From Serratia surfactantfaciens (GTDB lineage Bacteria > Pseudomonadota > Gammaproteobacteria > Enterobacterales > Enterobacteriaceae), in assembly GCF_001642805.2 (NCBI RefSeq), contig NZ_CP016948.1, positions 4,154,001 to 4,218,000 of the forward strand: 64,000 bases of DNA, read 5' to 3'. Positions 8,753-19,661 of the stretch are shown piece after piece; position 1 is the stretch's first letter, and every line of letters starts with the position of its first letter. The notes under the pieces were generated by a model. It had not been told where the DNA came from. It saw nothing but the letters and a program-made list of their open reading frames with translations, and searched no databases. The translations under genes were made by a program, and so were the position numbers.

Positions 8753-11467
8753 ATGCTGATCCCATCAAAACTGAGCCGCCCGGTACGGCTGCAAAATACC
8801 GTGATCCGCGATCGCCTGCTGGCCAAACTGGCCAGCGCGGGCAACTATCGCCTGACACTGGTCAATTGCCCGGCGGGATACGGGAAAACCACGCTGATCG
8901 CCCAATGGGCGGCCGGCAAAGCCGATCTGGGCTGGTATTCCCTGGATGAGAGCGACAACCAGCCGGAGCGCTTCGCCAGCTACCTGATCGCCGCGCTGCA
9001 GCAGGCCAGCGGCGGCCGCTGCGTCAAGAGCGAGGCGCTGAGCCAGAAACACCAGTACGCCAGCCTGTCGGCGCTGTTCGCCCAGCTGTTTATCGAACTG
9101 GCCGACTGGCACCAGCCGCTGTATCTGGTCATTGACGACTACCACCTGATCACCAACGACGCCATCCACGAAGCCATGCGCTTTTTCCTGCGCCATCAGC
9201 CGGAGAACCTGACGCTGATCCTGCTCTCGCGCACCCTGCCGCCGCTCGGTATCGCCAATCTGCGGGTGCGCGATCAACTGCTGGAAATGGGGACGCAACA
9301 GTTGGCGTTCACCCACCAGGAAGCCAAACAGTTCTTCGATTGCCGCCTGGCGGCGCCGATGGAACAGCAGGACAGCAGCCGTCTGTGCGATGAAGTCGAA
9401 GGCTGGGCCACCGCGCTGCAGCTGATCGCGCTGTCGGCCCGCCAATCCGCCTCGTCGGCCCAACTGTCGGCCAAGCGGCTGGCGGGGCTGAACGCCAGCC
9501 ATCTGTCCGACTACCTGGTGGATGAAGTGCTGGACCACGTCGATGCCGATGCGCGCGCCTTCCTGCTGCGCTGTTCGGTGCTGCGCTCGATGAACGATGC
9601 GCTGATCGTGCGGCTGACCGGCGAAGACAACGGCCAGCAACGGTTGGAGGAGCTGGAGCGCCAGGGGCTGTTTATCCACCGCATGGACGACACCGGCGAG
9701 TGGTTCAACTTCCACCCGCTGTTCGCCTCTTTCCTGCGCCAGCGCTGCCAGTGGGAACTGGCGCTGGAGCTGCCGGGCTTGCACCGCGCCGCCGCCGAAG
9801 GCTGGCTGGCGCTGGGGTATCCGGCGGAGGCCATTCACCACGCGCTGGCGGCCAGCGACGTCAGCATGCTGCGCGATATCCTGCTGCAACACGCCTGGTC
9901 GCTGTTCCACCACAGCGAACTGGCCTTGCTGGAGGAGTGCCTCAACGCGCTGCCTTATGAGCGCCTGATTCAAAACCCCAAGCTGGCGCTGCTGCAGGCC
10001 TGGCTGGCGCAGAGCCAGCACCGCTACAGTGAGGTCAACACCCTGCTGGAGCGCGCCGAGCGCACCATGCGCGAACAGAAAATCGAGATAGACCAAACGC
10101 TGCACGCCGAGTTCGACGCCTTGCGCGCCCAGGTGGCGATCAACGCCGGCAAACCGGAAGAAGCCGAACGGCTGGCGACCGAAGCGTTGAAATTCCTGCC
10201 GCTGTCGAGCTATTACAGCCGCATCGTCGCCACCTCGGTGACCGGCGAAGTACACCACTGCAAGGGCGAACTGGCGCGCGCGCTGCCGATGATGCAGCAG
10301 ACCGAGCAGATGGCGCGACGCCATCAGGCGAACCATTACGCGCTCTGGGCGCTGCTGCAGCAGAGCGAAATTCTTATCGCCCAAGGCTTTCTGCAGGCCG
10401 CTTACGAAACCCAGGACAAGGCGTTCGAACTGATCCGCGAGCAGCACCTGGAACAGCTGCCGATGCACGAGTTCCTGCTGCGCATCCGCGCGCAGATCCT
10501 GTGGTCGTGGTCGCGGCTGGACGAGGCTGAAGACGCGGCGCGCAGCGGGTTGAAAATCCTGGCGAACTACCAGCCGCAACAGCAGCTGCAGTGCATTGCC
10601 ATGTTAGCCAAATGCTCGCTGGCGCGCGGCGATCTGGACAACGCCAACACCCACCTGCAGCGCTGCGAAACCTTGCTGCACGGCGCCCACTACCATCGCG
10701 ACTGGCTGACCAATACCGACAAATCGCGGGTGATCCACTGGCAGATGACCGGCGACACCGCCGCCGCCGCCCAGTGGCTGCGCCACACCGAAAAACCCGG
10801 CATGGCGGACAACCACTTCACGCAGGGCCAATGGCGCAACATCGCGCGGGTGCAGATCCTGCTCGGCCAGTATGAAGAGGCAGGGGTGGTGCTGGATGAA
10901 CTGAACGAAAACGCTCGCCGCTTGCGACTGGTGAGCGATCTCAACCGCAACCTGCTGCTCAGCAACCAGCTTTACTGGCTGCAAGAGCGCAAAGGCGAAG
11001 CGCAGCAGGCGTTGATCGAAGCGCTGTCGCTGGCCAACCGCACCGGCTTTATCAGCCACTTCGTCATCGAGGGCGAAGCGATGGCGCAGCAACTGCGTCA
11101 GCTGATCCAGCTCAACACGCTGCCGGAGCTGGAGCAGCATCGCGCCCAGCGCATCCTGCGCGACATCAACCAGCATCATCGGCACAAGTTCGCGCATTTT
11201 GACGAGAACTTCGTCGATAAACTGCTGACCCATCCGCAGGTGCCGGAACTTATCCGCACCAGCCCGCTGACCCAACGCGAATGGCAGGTGCTGGGGCTGA
11301 TCTATTCCGGTTACAGCAACGACCAGATCGCCGGCGAGTTGGACGTGGCGGCCACCACCATCAAGACGCATATCCGCAATCTGTACCAGAAACTGGGCGT
11401 GGCCCATCGCCAGGAAGCGGTGCAGCAGGCGCAGCAGCTGTTGAAGATGATGGGGTACGGTGCTTAA
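8753..11467 (+). CDS. malT: Maltose regulon transcriptional activator MalT
   Basis: A 904-residue STAND-class LuxR-type activator (E. coli 901). It binds ATP and maltotriose, oligomerises and activates mal promoters. Walker [10 protein letters not shown] is at residues 39-47 and a Walker B-like LVIDDYH near 125. A long TPR-like superhelical middle region (about 440-800) senses maltotriose. The C-terminal LuxR helix-turn-helix starts at [20 protein letters not shown]. It is divergent from malPQ with a 460-bp shared gap containing MalT boxes and a CRP-like site. An opposite-strand frame of 604 codons inside it is a shadow. Confidence 0.98.
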   Translation: MLIPSKLSRPVRLQNTVIRDRLLAKLASAGNYRLTLVNCPAGYGKTTLIAQWAAGKADLGWYSLDESDNQPERFASYLIAALQQASGGRCVKSEALSQKHQYASLSALFAQLFIELADWHQPLYLVIDDYHLITNDAIHEAMRFFLRHQPENLTLILLSRTLPPLGIANLRVRDQLLEMGTQQLAFTHQEAKQFFDCRLAAPMEQQDSSRLCDEVEGWATALQLIALSARQSASSAQLSAKRLAGLNASHLSDYLVDEVLDHVDADARAFLLRCSVLRSMNDALIVRLTGEDNGQQRLEELERQGLFIHRMDDTGEWFNFHPLFASFLRQRCQWELALELPGLHRAAAEGWLALGYPAEAIHHALAASDVSMLRDILLQHAWSLFHHSELALLEECLNALPYERLIQNPKLALLQAWLAQSQHRYSEVNTLLERAERTMREQKIEIDQTLHAEFDALRAQVAINAGKPEEAERLATEALKFLPLSSYYSRIVATSVTGEVHHCKGELARALPMMQQTEQMARRHQANHYALWALLQQSEILIAQGFLQAAYETQDKAFELIREQHLEQLPMHEFLLRIRAQILWSWSRLDEAEDAARSGLKILANYQPQQQLQCIAMLAKCSLARGDLDNANTHLQRCETLLHGAHYHRDWLTNTDKSRVIHWQMTGDTAAAAQWLRHTEKPGMADNHFTQGQWRNIARVQILLGQYEEAGVVLDELNENARRLRLVSDLNRNLLLSNQLYWLQERKGEAQQALIEALSLANRTGFISHFVIEGEAMAQQLRQLIQLNTLPELEQHRAQRILRDINQHHRHKFAHFDENFVDKLLTHPQVPELIRTSPLTQREWQVLGLIYSGYSNDQIAGELDVAATTIKTHIRNLYQKLGVAHRQEAVQQAQQLLKMMGYGA

Positions 11468-11549
11468 AAACCCTGATATCCCTCTGGTCTTAAACGCCGC
11501 AGAGTTGGTTACAATAGCGGCGTCCCCCAATAACGAGGCAGTCAGCAGT

Positions 11550-11876
11550 ATGGAACAGTTCGAAGCGATCAACGTTGAGCAGGCCTACGCCCGCTGGAAA
11601 GAAGGCAGCGCCGCCCTGGTCGACATCCGCGATCCGCAAAGTTTTGAAGCCGGGCATACGCCGGGCGCCTTTCACCTCACCAACGCCACCCTGTCGGCTT
11701 TCATGCAGCAAAACGACTTCGAGCGGCCGGTGATGGTGATGTGCTACCACGGCAACAGCAGCCGCAGCGCGGCGCAATACCTGCTGCACCAGGGGTTCGA
11801 CGCGGTCTACAGCATCGATGGCGGCTTCGAGGCCTGGGTCCGTCAGTATCCGCAAGACGTGGAAACCTCCGCCTGA
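11550..11876 (+). CDS. glpE: Thiosulfate sulfurtransferase GlpE
   Basis: A cytoplasmic single-domain rhodanese of 108 residues, the E. coli GlpE length when the ATG at 11550 is used. The open frame extends upstream to 11460 but has no homology there. The active-site loop is C65-Y-H-G-N-S-S. It transfers sulfane sulfur from thiosulfate to acceptors such as cyanide or thioredoxin; its link to glycerol metabolism is only genomic. A candidate -10 TACAAT lies at 11510-11515. It is the first gene of a glpEGR group. Confidence 0.96.
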   Translation: MEQFEAINVEQAYARWKEGSAALVDIRDPQSFEAGHTPGAFHLTNATLSAFMQQNDFERPVMVMCYHGNSSRSAAQYLLHQGFDAVYSIDGGFEAWVRQYPQDVETSA

Positions 11877-11884
11877 TTCCCTCC

Positions 11885-11905
11885 GCCCGCCGTGCATCGG
11901 CGGGC
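11885..11905. terminator. Hairpin between glpE and glpG
   Basis: A perfect 8-bp stem GCCCGCCG/CGGCGGGC with a 5-nt loop right after glpE. The following sequence is TTCCCC, without a proper T run, so it may attenuate or stabilise rather than fully terminate the glpE message. Confidence 0.45.
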
Positions 11906-12047
11906 TTCCCCTGCGTTTTTGTGAGCGTTTTCGCGGGTTTTTCGCAGATCCGTTTGCCAGCGCTCAGGATTTCGACGTTATAATCGGCCGTCAGGGTCGC
12001 CGGCGCGCAAGCCGCGGCCAAAATCATTCACTTACGACGGAAGAGCA

Positions 12048-12884
12048 ATGGTTAGAGTAATCGCCATATCCAACCCGCGCCTGGCGCTGGCCTTTGTCGA
12101 CTATATGGCGACCCAGGGCATCCGGCTTGAGCTGCGCAACAGCGGCGAAGCGGCGGAAATCTGGTTGGCCGACGACGGCCACCTCGAGCAGGTGCAACAC
12201 GAGCTGCAGCAGTTTCTGGCCGATCCGCTCAACCGCCGTTATCAGGCAGCCAGCTGGCAGACCGGCCATACCGACGCCGGCCTGCATTATCAGAGCGAAT
12301 CCTACCTGCACACCCTGCGCAGCAAGGCCGGGCCGCTGACGCTCGGCGTGATGGTGCTGTGCATCGCGGTCTATATCCTGATGCAGGTGCTGGGCGACGA
12401 CACCGTGATGTACTGGCTTTCCTGGCCGCAAGACAGCAGCCAGTATTTACAGCTGTGGCGCTGGATCAGCCATGCATTCCTGCATTTCTCCCTGCTGCAT
12501 ATTCTGTTTAACCTGATGTGGTGGTGGTATCTCGGCGGCCAGATGGAAAAACGCCTCGGCGCCGGCAAGCTGTTCGTGCTGGCGGTGGTGTCGGCCTTCT
12601 TCAGCGGCTGGGCGCAATCGCTGTTCAGCGGCGCGCTGTTCGGCGGGCTGTCGGGCGTGGTCTATGCGCTGATGGGCTATGTCTGGCTCTCGGGCGAACG
12701 GGCGCCGGAGCGCGGCCTGATGCTGCCGCGCGGCCTGATGGCGTTCTCGGTGCTGTGGCTGGTGGCCGGATATTTCGATATGTTAGGAATGTCGATCGCC
12801 AACGCGGCACACGTAGCCGGTTTAGTGTTAGGGTTATTGATGGCATTTTGGGATACGCGTCATCGCGCACACAACGAACAATAA
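12048..12884 (+). CDS. glpG: Rhomboid intramembrane serine protease GlpG
   Basis: 278 residues (E. coli 276). A soluble N-terminal domain (1-90) precedes six membrane helices. The catalytic dyad is Ser202 in [13 protein letters not shown] and His255 in [12 protein letters not shown]; the loop motif [19 protein letters not shown] carries the conserved HxxxxHxxxN residues. It cleaves transmembrane segments of orphan membrane proteins in the inner membrane. It lies between glpE and glpR on the same strand, with an AGAGC ribosome-binding stretch before the ATG. Confidence 0.97.
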   Translation: MVRVIAISNPRLALAFVDYMATQGIRLELRNSGEAAEIWLADDGHLEQVQHELQQFLADPLNRRYQAASWQTGHTDAGLHYQSESYLHTLRSKAGPLTLGVMVLCIAVYILMQVLGDDTVMYWLSWPQDSSQYLQLWRWISHAFLHFSLLHILFNLMWWWYLGGQMEKRLGAGKLFVLAVVSAFFSGWAQSLFSGALFGGLSGVVYALMGYVWLSGERAPERGLMLPRGLMAFSVLWLVAGYFDMLGMSIANAAHVAGLVLGLLMAFWDTRHRAHNEQ

Positions 12885-12893
12885 CAGCCGGGA

Positions 12894-12914
12894 GCTATGC
12901 CCCAGCGGCATAGC
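12894..12914. other. Hairpin between glpG and glpR
   Basis: A perfect 8-bp inverted repeat (GCTATGCC at 12894-12901 and GGCATAGC at 12907-12914) followed by GGGCGTTTTA, within the 50-bp gap ahead of the GTG start of glpR. It could act as a weak attenuator setting the repressor level. Confidence 0.4.
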
Positions 12915-12934
12915 GGGCGTTTTAGGGGATTATC

Positions 12935-13693
12935 GTGAAGCAAACACAGCGTCATGACGCAATTATCGAGCTGGTGCGCCTGCAGGGTTACGTCAGCACG
13001 GAAGAGCTGGTCGAACATTTTGACGTCAGCCCGCAAACGATTCGCCGCGATTTGAATGACCTGGCCGACCAGAACAAGATCCAGCGTCACCACGGCGGCG
13101 CGGCGCTGCCTTCCAGCTCGGTCAACGCTGCCTATAACGATCGCAAGGTGATGTGGTCGGAAGAGAAAGCCCGCATCGCGCAGCGCGTCGCCAGCCAAAT
13201 CCCGGATGGCGCCACGCTGTTCATCGATATCGGCACCACGCCGGAGGCGGTGGCCCATGCGCTGATGAACCACAAGAACCTGCGCGTGGTCACCAACAAC
13301 CTCAACGTCGCCACCCTGCTGACCGCCAAGGAAGATTTCCGCCTGATCCTGGCCGGCGGTGAAGTGCGCACCCGCGACGGCGGCATCATGGGCGAAGCCA
13401 CCCTGGACTTCATCTCCCAATTCCGCCTCGATTACGGCATTCTCGGCATCAGCGGTATCGATATGGACGGCTCGCTGCTCGAATTCGACTATCACGAAGT
13501 GCGCACCAAACGCGCGATTATCGAAAATTCCCGCTGTGTGATGCTGGTGACCGACCACTCCAAATTCGGCCGCAACGCCATGGTCAACCTGGGCAACATG
13601 AACCTGATCGACTACCTGTTTACCGATCAGTTACCGCCGCCGAGCGTGATGAAAATCATCGAGCAGTACGACGTGCAGCTGGAGCTGTGCTGA
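12935..13693 (+). CDS. glpR: DeoR-family repressor of the glp regulon, GlpR
   Basis: 252 residues, the E. coli GlpR length. It represses glp genes and is released by glycerol-3-phosphate. It starts with GTG at 12935; the protein begins MKQTQRHDAIIELV. The DeoR-type helix-turn-helix is at about residues 20-42 (VSTEELVEHFDVSPQTIRRDL). The C-terminal DeoRC sugar-phosphate sensor domain includes the IDIGTT phrase. In some E. coli K-12 derivatives glpR is frameshifted; here it is intact. Operators for it lie before the next gene, glpD. Confidence 0.97.
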   Translation: MKQTQRHDAIIELVRLQGYVSTEELVEHFDVSPQTIRRDLNDLADQNKIQRHHGGAALPSSSVNAAYNDRKVMWSEEKARIAQRVASQIPDGATLFIDIGTTPEAVAHALMNHKNLRVVTNNLNVATLLTAKEDFRLILAGGEVRTRDGGIMGEATLDFISQFRLDYGILGISGIDMDGSLLEFDYHEVRTKRAIIENSRCVMLVTDHSKFGRNAMVNLGNMNLIDYLFTDQLPPPSVMKIIEQYDVQLELC

Positions 13694-13708
13694 TCCGGTC
13701 TTAACCTG

Positions 13709-13731
13709 CGGGGCGCACCGCCGCCCCGTTT
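13709..13731 (+). terminator. Terminator after glpR
   Basis: Stem CGGGGCG/CGCCCCG (13709-13715 and 13722-13728), loop CACCGC, followed by TTTC, immediately downstream of glpR. It separates the glpEGR message from glpD. Confidence 0.6.
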
Positions 13732-13794
13732 CACGCCCCTCTACTCGCCTTGCCCAGCGCCGCCCGCGCGCCCGTGCCATATCCACATCAATTA

Positions 13795-13810
13795 TGTGAC
13801 TATCATCACC
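13795..13810. promoter_or_regulatory. CRP site upstream of glpD
   Basis: TGTGA-N6-TCACC (13795-13799 and 13806-13810) differs from the symmetrical CRP core by one base. It lies about 145 bp ahead of glpD, upstream of a candidate promoter TTGGCT (13857-13862) / TACAAT (13881-13886). This fits catabolite activation of glycerol use. Confidence 0.6.
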
Positions 13811-13885
13811 AAACTGTTACCTCTATCACGCCTAAATGTTTTTGTTTGGTTAACTCTTGGCTTGCTTGTTGGTTTTTGATTACAA

Positions 13886-13926
13886 TCATGAGCGAAAACG
13901 AACATGAAAGAGCTATTTCGAACATC
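13886..13926. promoter_or_regulatory. GlpR operators at the glpD promoter
   Basis: ATGAGCGA-AA-ACGAACAT at 13888-13905 resembles the GlpR dyad (ATGTTCG.. / ..CGAACAT). A second CGAACAT half-site is at 13919-13925, just before the ribosome-binding sequence. They lie just downstream of a candidate -10, the expected place for repression. Confidence 0.65.
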
Positions 13927-13940
13927 TGGAGGAAGATGAC

Positions 13941-15449
13941 GTGGAAACCAAAGACTTGATCGTTATCGGTGGCGGCATCAACGGTGCCGGCATCGCGGCG
14001 GATGCTGCCGGGCGCGGGCTGTCGGTACTGCTACTGGAAGCGCAAGACTTGGCCTGTGCTACGTCTTCCGCCAGTTCCAAACTGATCCACGGTGGCCTGC
14101 GCTACCTGGAACACTACGAATTCCGTCTGGTAAGCGAAGCGCTGGCCGAGCGTGAAGTGCTGCTGAAGCTGGCGCCGCACATCGCGTTCCCGATGCGTTT
14201 CCGCCTGCCGCACCAGCCGCACCTGCGTCCGGCCTGGATGATCCGCATCGGCCTGTTCCTGTACGATCACCTGGGCAAACGCACCAGCCTGCCGGGCAGC
14301 AAGGGCTTGCGCTTTGGACCAGAGTCGGTGCTGAAGCCTGAACTGAAGCGCGGTTTCGAATATTCCGACTGCTGGGTTGACGATGCTCGCCTGGTGGTGC
14401 TGAACGCGCAGGAAGTGGAAAAACGCGGCGGCGAAGTGCGCACCCGCACCAAAGTGACCCGCGCATGGCGTGAAAACGGCCTGTGGATGGTGGAAGCGGT
14501 CGATATCGACAGCGGCAAAACCTTCACCTGGCGCGCCAAAGGCCTGGTGAACGCCACCGGCCCGTGGGTGAAAAACTTCTTCGACGACGGCCTGAAGCTG
14601 AAATCGCCTTACGGCATCCGCCTGATCAAAGGCAGCCACATCGTGGTACCGCGCGTGCACGATCAGCCGCAGTCTTACATTCTGCAGAACGAAGACCACC
14701 GCATCGTGTTCGTGATCCCGTGGAATGACGAGTTCTCCATCATCGGCACCACTGACGTGGAGTACAAAGGCGATCCGAAAGACGTGAAGATCGACGAGAA
14801 CGAAATCGCTTATCTGCTGAAAGTGTACAACGACCACTTCAAGAAGCAGCTGGGCCGCGACGACATCGTCTGGACCTATTCCGGCGTGCGTCCGCTGTGC
14901 GATGACGAATCCGACTCACCGCAGGCGATCACCCGCGATTACACGCTGGACGTGCACGACGAACAAGGCAAGGCGCCGCTGCTGTCGGTCTTCGGCGGCA
15001 AGCTGACCACCTACCGCAAGCTGGCCGAACATGCGATGGAAAAACTGGCGCATTACTACCCAGGCTGCGGCCCGGCGTGGACCAAAAACGCCACGCTGCC
15101 GGGCGGTGACATCGACGGCGACCGCGACAGCTACGCGGCCAAACTGCGCCGCGCGCACGGCTGGCTGCCGGAAGCCCTGGCGCGTCGCTATGCCCGCACC
15201 TACGGCAGCCAGAGCGAGCTGATCCTGGCCGGCGCTAATGGCCTCGCCGATCTGGGCGAAGATTTCGGCCACGGTCTGTATGAAGCCGAGCTGCGTTACC
15301 TGACCGAGAAAGAGTGGGTCGTAGAACTGGACGACGCTATCTGGCGCCGCACCAAGCTGGGCATGTGGCTGGACGAGGCGCAGCAGGCGCGCGTGAAAGC
15401 CTGGCTGGCGGAACACGCGAAAACGAAAGCGCTGTCTCTGGCTTCCTGA
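13941..15449 (+). CDS. glpD: Aerobic glycerol-3-phosphate dehydrogenase GlpD
   Basis: A 502-residue membrane-associated flavoprotein (E. coli 501) that oxidises glycerol-3-phosphate to dihydroxyacetone phosphate and feeds electrons to quinone. The N-terminal dinucleotide fold DLIVIGGGINGAGIAADAAG (residues 5-24) binds FAD, and the SSKLIHGGLRYLE motif follows. The GTG start at 13941 is preceded by a good CTGGAGGAAG ribosome-binding site. It has its own CRP/GlpR-controlled promoter. It converges on glgP, separated by a bidirectional terminator. Confidence 0.98.
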   Translation: METKDLIVIGGGINGAGIAADAAGRGLSVLLLEAQDLACATSSASSKLIHGGLRYLEHYEFRLVSEALAEREVLLKLAPHIAFPMRFRLPHQPHLRPAWMIRIGLFLYDHLGKRTSLPGSKGLRFGPESVLKPELKRGFEYSDCWVDDARLVVLNAQEVEKRGGEVRTRTKVTRAWRENGLWMVEAVDIDSGKTFTWRAKGLVNATGPWVKNFFDDGLKLKSPYGIRLIKGSHIVVPRVHDQPQSYILQNEDHRIVFVIPWNDEFSIIGTTDVEYKGDPKDVKIDENEIAYLLKVYNDHFKKQLGRDDIVWTYSGVRPLCDDESDSPQAITRDYTLDVHDEQGKAPLLSVFGGKLTTYRKLAEHAMEKLAHYYPGCGPAWTKNATLPGGDIDGDRDSYAAKLRRAHGWLPEALARRYARTYGSQSELILAGANGLADLGEDFGHGLYEAELRYLTEKEWVVELDDAIWRRTKLGMWLDEAQQARVKAWLAEHAKTKALSLAS

Positions 15450-15462
15450 GCCGCAGCGTCAC

Positions 15463-15496
15463 AAAAAAGGGCCGGTTATCCGGCCCTTTTCTTTTG
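15463..15496. terminator. Bidirectional terminator between glpD and glgP
   Basis: Stem GGGCCGG/CCGGCCC (15469-15475 and 15480-15486) with a TTAT loop, an A run before it and a TTTTCTTTT run after it. It ends both glpD and the glg operon. Confidence 0.9.
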
Positions 15497-15506
15497 CTCT
15501 CACGCT

Positions 15507-17954
15507 TTACAGTTTCACCGGCTGAATGTGCCAGATTTCATCCGCGTACTCCTGAATGGTGCGATCGGATGAGAAGTAGCCCATATTGGCGATATTCAGC
15601 ACCGCACGCCGCGTCCACTCGTCCTGATTGAGATACACCTCGTCCACCTTGTCCTGCGTGTCCACATAGCTGCGGTAATCCGCCAACAGCTGATAGTGGT
15701 CGCCGAGGTTCACCAATGAGTCGAACAAATTGCCATAGCGTTTCGGCTCCTCCGGGCTGAACACGCCGGTGGCGATCTGCGTCAGCGCCTGATGCAGCTC
15801 AGGGTCTTGCTCATAGTACTGGCGCGGGTTGTAACCGTTGCGGCGCAGTTCCTCGACCTGCTCGGCGGTATTGCCGAAGATAAAGATGTTCTCCTCCCCC
15901 ACATGCTCGCGCATCTCGACGTTGGCGCCGTCCAGCGTACCGATGGTCAGCGCGCCGTTCAGCGCGAACTTCATGTTGCTGGTGCCCGAGGCTTCGGTGC
16001 CCGCCAGCGAGATCTGTTCCGACAGATCCGCCGCCGGAATGATGATCTGCGCCAGGCTGACGCCGTAGTTCGGAATGAACACCACCTTCAGCTGGGTATG
16101 CACGCGCGGATCGTTGTTGATCACTTTGGCCACGTCGTTGATCAAGCGGATAATTTGTTTGGCGGCATAGTAGGCCGAGGCAGCCTTACCGGCGAAGATC
16201 ACCACCCGCGGCACGCGCTCGATTTCCGGATCGTCCAGCAAACGGTTATACAGCGTGATGACGTGCAGCACGTTGAGCAACTGGCGTTTGTACTCGTGGA
16301 TACGCTTGATCTGCACGTCGAACAGCGCATCCGGATTGACCACCACGTTGAGCGTTTTGGCGATATGCAGCGCCAACCGCTCCTTGTTCTGCCGCTTGGC
16401 GCGCTGCACCGCCTGCAGGAAGCTCGGGTAATCGATGTTGGCTTTGATCTCGCTCAGTTGGCTGAGATCGGTGCGCCAATTATGGCCGATGCAGTCGTCC
16501 AGCACCGTCGCCAGCGGCGGGTTGGCCAGCGCCAGCCAACGGCGCGGCGTCACCCCGTTGGTTTTGTTGCAGAAACGATTGGGGAACAGCCGGGCGAAGT
16601 CGGCGAACAGCGACTGCACCATCAGTTCGGAATGCAGGGCGGAAACGCCGTTGACCTTATGGCTGGCCACTACCGCCAGCCACGCCATGCGCACCCGGCG
16701 GCCGTTGGTTTCGTCGATGATCGAGACGCGCGCCAGCAGATCGTTGTCGCCCGGCGCCACTTCCTGCACCATCTTGAGGAAGTGATCGTTGATTTCGAAA
16801 ATCAGCTGCAGATGGCGCGGCAGGATGCGGCCCAGCATATCCACCGGCCAGGTCTCCAGCGCCTCGCTCATCAACGTGTGATTGGTGTAAGAGAACACCT
16901 GCTCCACCACTTCCCAGGCGTCGAGCCACTGGAATTTGTGTTCGTCGATCAGCCGGTGCATCAGCTCGGGAATCGACAGCACCGGGTGGGTGTCGTTGAG
17001 GTGAATGGCGATCTTGTCCGCCAGGTTGTCGAAGGTTTTGTGCATCAGCCAATGGCGGTTGAGAATATCCTGCACCGTGGCCGACACCAGGAAATACTCC
17101 TGCCGCAGCCGCAGCTCTCGCCCGGAAGAGGTCGAGTCGTCCGGATACAACACGCGCGACACGTTTTCCGAGTGGTTTTTATCTTCCACCGCCGCGAAGT
17201 AGTCGCCCTGGTTGAATTTGCCGAGGTTGATCTCGTTACTGGCCTGCGCGCTCCACAGCCGCAGGGTGTTGGTGGCGTCGGTGTCGAAACCGGGGATTAC
17301 CTGATCGTAGGCGATGGCCACGATCTCTTCGGTCTCCAACCAGCGCGCCTTGGCGCCCTCCTGCTGCACGCGGCCGCCGAAGCGCACCTTGTAGCGGGTG
17401 TTGTGGCGCGGAAACTCCCACGGATTGCCGTATTCCAGCCAGTAGTCGGGCGATTCCATCTGCTGCCCGTTGACGATGTTTTGCTTGAACATGCCGTATT
17501 CGTAGCGAATGCCATAGCCGCGCCCCGGCAGCGCCAGCGTCGCCAGCGAATCGAGGAAGCAGGCCGCCAGGCGTCCCAGACCGCCGTTGCCGAGGCCGGG
17601 GTCGTTCTCTTCTTCCAGCAGTTCCGCCAAACTCAGGCCCATTTCGTTCAGCGCGTTGTCGATGTCCTGATAGATGCCCATCGACAGCAGCGCGTTCGAC
17701 AGGGTGCGGCCGATCAGGAACTCCATCGACAGGTAATACACCTGCCGCACGTCTTGCGACAGCTGGGCGCGGTTGGAGCGCAGCCAGCGCTCCACCATGC
17801 GATCGCGCACCGCGAACAGCACGGCGTTCAGCCAGTCGTGCCGGTTGGCGATGGCCGGATCCTTGCCGACGATAAACATCAGCTTATAGGCGATGGAGTG
17901 TTTCAGCGCTTCCACACTGACCGTAGGTGAGGTGTAACTAAACGGTGAAGTCAT
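15507..17954 (-). CDS. glgP: Glycogen phosphorylase GlgP
   Basis: A GT35 enzyme of 815 residues, the E. coli length. It removes glucose-1-phosphate units from the outer chains of glycogen. Conserved features are [30 protein letters not shown] and the pyridoxal-phosphate lysine region [17 protein letters not shown]. It is the last gene of the glgBXCAP operon and converges on glpD. A 712-codon frame on the opposite strand is a shadow created by GC-rich codon use. Confidence 0.98.
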   Translation of the reverse strand: MTSPFSYTSPTVSVEALKHSIAYKLMFIVGKDPAIANRHDWLNAVLFAVRDRMVERWLRSNRAQLSQDVRQVYYLSMEFLIGRTLSNALLSMGIYQDIDNALNEMGLSLAELLEEENDPGLGNGGLGRLAACFLDSLATLALPGRGYGIRYEYGMFKQNIVNGQQMESPDYWLEYGNPWEFPRHNTRYKVRFGGRVQQEGAKARWLETEEIVAIAYDQVIPGFDTDATNTLRLWSAQASNEINLGKFNQGDYFAAVEDKNHSENVSRVLYPDDSTSSGRELRLRQEYFLVSATVQDILNRHWLMHKTFDNLADKIAIHLNDTHPVLSIPELMHRLIDEHKFQWLDAWEVVEQVFSYTNHTLMSEALETWPVDMLGRILPRHLQLIFEINDHFLKMVQEVAPGDNDLLARVSIIDETNGRRVRMAWLAVVASHKVNGVSALHSELMVQSLFADFARLFPNRFCNKTNGVTPRRWLALANPPLATVLDDCIGHNWRTDLSQLSEIKANIDYPSFLQAVQRAKRQNKERLALHIAKTLNVVVNPDALFDVQIKRIHEYKRQLLNVLHVITLYNRLLDDPEIERVPRVVIFAGKAASAYYAAKQIIRLINDVAKVINNDPRVHTQLKVVFIPNYGVSLAQIIIPAADLSEQISLAGTEASGTSNMKFALNGALTIGTLDGANVEMREHVGEENIFIFGNTAEQVEELRRNGYNPRQYYEQDPELHQALTQIATGVFSPEEPKRYGNLFDSLVNLGDHYQLLADYRSYVDTQDKVDEVYLNQDEWTRRAVLNIANMGYFSSDRTIQEYADEIWHIQPVKL

Positions 17955-18095
17955 GGCTTTTTAATCCCTTGTAGGGAGCCCAGCCATCCGCCGCGGAATA
18001 GCTGGCCCCGCTGAACATGGACGCGGCACGCCGCGCCCCGACAATCAACCCAAACGGCTGCCCGCCGCGCGTCAACCCGAGACGCGAAACGCGGG

Positions 18096-19526
18096 CTACA
18101 AGCGTTGATAAAGCGACAGATACTCTTTCGCCGCCACCGGCCAGCCGAAGTCCACGCTCATGGCGTGACGCTGAACGTGGCGCCAATGTTTCGGCCGGCT
18201 CCACAGCACCATGGCGCGGCGAATGGCATTGCCGAGCGCGACGGCGTCGCAATCGTCGAACACGAATCCGCTGGCGGTGCCGTCGGCCAGGTTTTCCAGC
18301 GCGCAGTCCACCACCGTGTCCGCCAGCCCGCCGGTGCGGCGCACCAGCGGCAGCGTGCCGTATTTCAGGCCGTAGAGCTGCGTCAGCCCACAGGGCTCGA
18401 AGCGGCTCGGCACCAGAATCACGTCGGCGCCGCCGATGATGCGGTGGGAGAAGGATTCGTGGTAACCAATCTGCACGCCAACCTGTTCAGGATAGTCGGC
18501 GGCGGCGGCCAGAAACGCCTGTTGCAGCACCGCGTCGCCGGCGCCCAGCAGCGCCAGCTGCCCGCCCTGCGCCAGCAGTTCGGGCAACGCCTGCAACACC
18601 AGGTCCAGGCCTTTCTGGCTGGTCAAACGGCTCACCACCGCGAATACCGGCAGCGATTCGTCCACCTTCAGCCCCATGGTCTTTTGCAGATGCAGCTTGT
18701 TTTTGACCTTGCTTTTCAGATCGTCGGCGTCATAGCGGGCGGTCAGCCGCGGATCGTGGGCCGGATGCCAAATCTTGTCGTCGACGCCATTGAGGATACC
18801 GCTCAACCTGCCCTGCCGCTGCCGCTCCTGCAGCAGCCCCTCCATGCCGTAGCCGAACTCCGGCCGGGTGATTTCGCGCGCATAGGTCGGGCTGACGGCG
18901 GTCACGTGGTCGGCATAAAACAGCCCGGCCTTGAGGAACGACATCTGGCCGTAGAACTCCAGGCCGTAGACGTCGTAAAACGACGCCGGCAGCCACAGTT
19001 CGGTCACGTGATGGGCGGAGAACAGGCCCTGATAGGCCAGGTTATGCACCGTGAACACCGAACGTGCCGGATGGCCGTTGGCGGCCAGATAGGCGCAGGT
19101 CAGGCCGGCGTGCCAGTCATGGGCATGCACCAGCTGCGGGCGCCAGTAGCGGTCCAGCCCCTTGGCCAGCTCGCAGGCCATCCAACCCAGCAACGCAAAG
19201 CGGCGGTGGTTGTCGGGGTAGGCGTACATGGATTGATCGTGGTACGGGCTGCCCGGCCGGTCATACAGCCAGGGCGCGTCGATCAGATAAATGCCCACGC
19301 CATGGTAGGTGCCGTAGCGCAGGCCAACGCGGCCGGCGAACGAGTCGATTTCCGCCACCAGCACGGTGTCCGGAATGCCGTTGCGTACGTCAGGGAAAGC
19401 GGGCAATAGCACCCGAACATCGGCGCCTTCGGCGATTTGCGCCGCCGGCAGTGCGCCAACCACGTCTGCGAGCCCCCCTGTTTTCAGCAGGGGGAACATT
19501 TCAGAACATACGTGTAAGACCTGCAT
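18096..19526 (-). CDS. glgA: Glycogen synthase GlgA
   Basis: A GT5 glucosyltransferase of 476 residues (E. coli 477) that adds glucose from ADP-glucose to the non-reducing ends of alpha-1,4-glucan. The ADP-glucose contact motif KTGGLADV is at residues 15-22. The C-terminal catalytic segment has [18 protein letters not shown]. The ATG at 19526 ([14 protein letters not shown]) is preceded by AGGAG; a GTG two codons upstream is less likely. A 135-bp gap separates it from glgC, so an internal promoter is possible. Confidence 0.97.
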   Translation of the reverse strand: MQVLHVCSEMFPLLKTGGLADVVGALPAAQIAEGADVRVLLPAFPDVRNGIPDTVLVAEIDSFAGRVGLRYGTYHGVGIYLIDAPWLYDRPGSPYHDQSMYAYPDNHRRFALLGWMACELAKGLDRYWRPQLVHAHDWHAGLTCAYLAANGHPARSVFTVHNLAYQGLFSAHHVTELWLPASFYDVYGLEFYGQMSFLKAGLFYADHVTAVSPTYAREITRPEFGYGMEGLLQERQRQGRLSGILNGVDDKIWHPAHDPRLTARYDADDLKSKVKNKLHLQKTMGLKVDESLPVFAVVSRLTSQKGLDLVLQALPELLAQGGQLALLGAGDAVLQQAFLAAAADYPEQVGVQIGYHESFSHRIIGGADVILVPSRFEPCGLTQLYGLKYGTLPLVRRTGGLADTVVDCALENLADGTASGFVFDDCDAVALGNAIRRAMVLWSRPKHWRHVQRHAMSVDFGWPVAAKEYLSLYQRL

Positions 19527-19661
19527 TATCACTCCTGAAAGTCGGCCGAAGGCCTCTGGATAAGAAATAAAGCAGGCTTGCCGCTGTTATGCGTGCCGCG
19601 TTGCGCAAGCCATCGAACCGTTCATCGGGTGGCAGGCTATCGTTCCGCCACCCACGTTAAC

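Noticed and set aside
15792..17930. Plus-strand frame of 712 codons opposite glgP
   Set aside because: Antisense to a conserved phosphorylase; shadow of third-position GC bias. The same applies to long frames opposite malP, malT, glgA, glgX, iolC, iolD and iolA.
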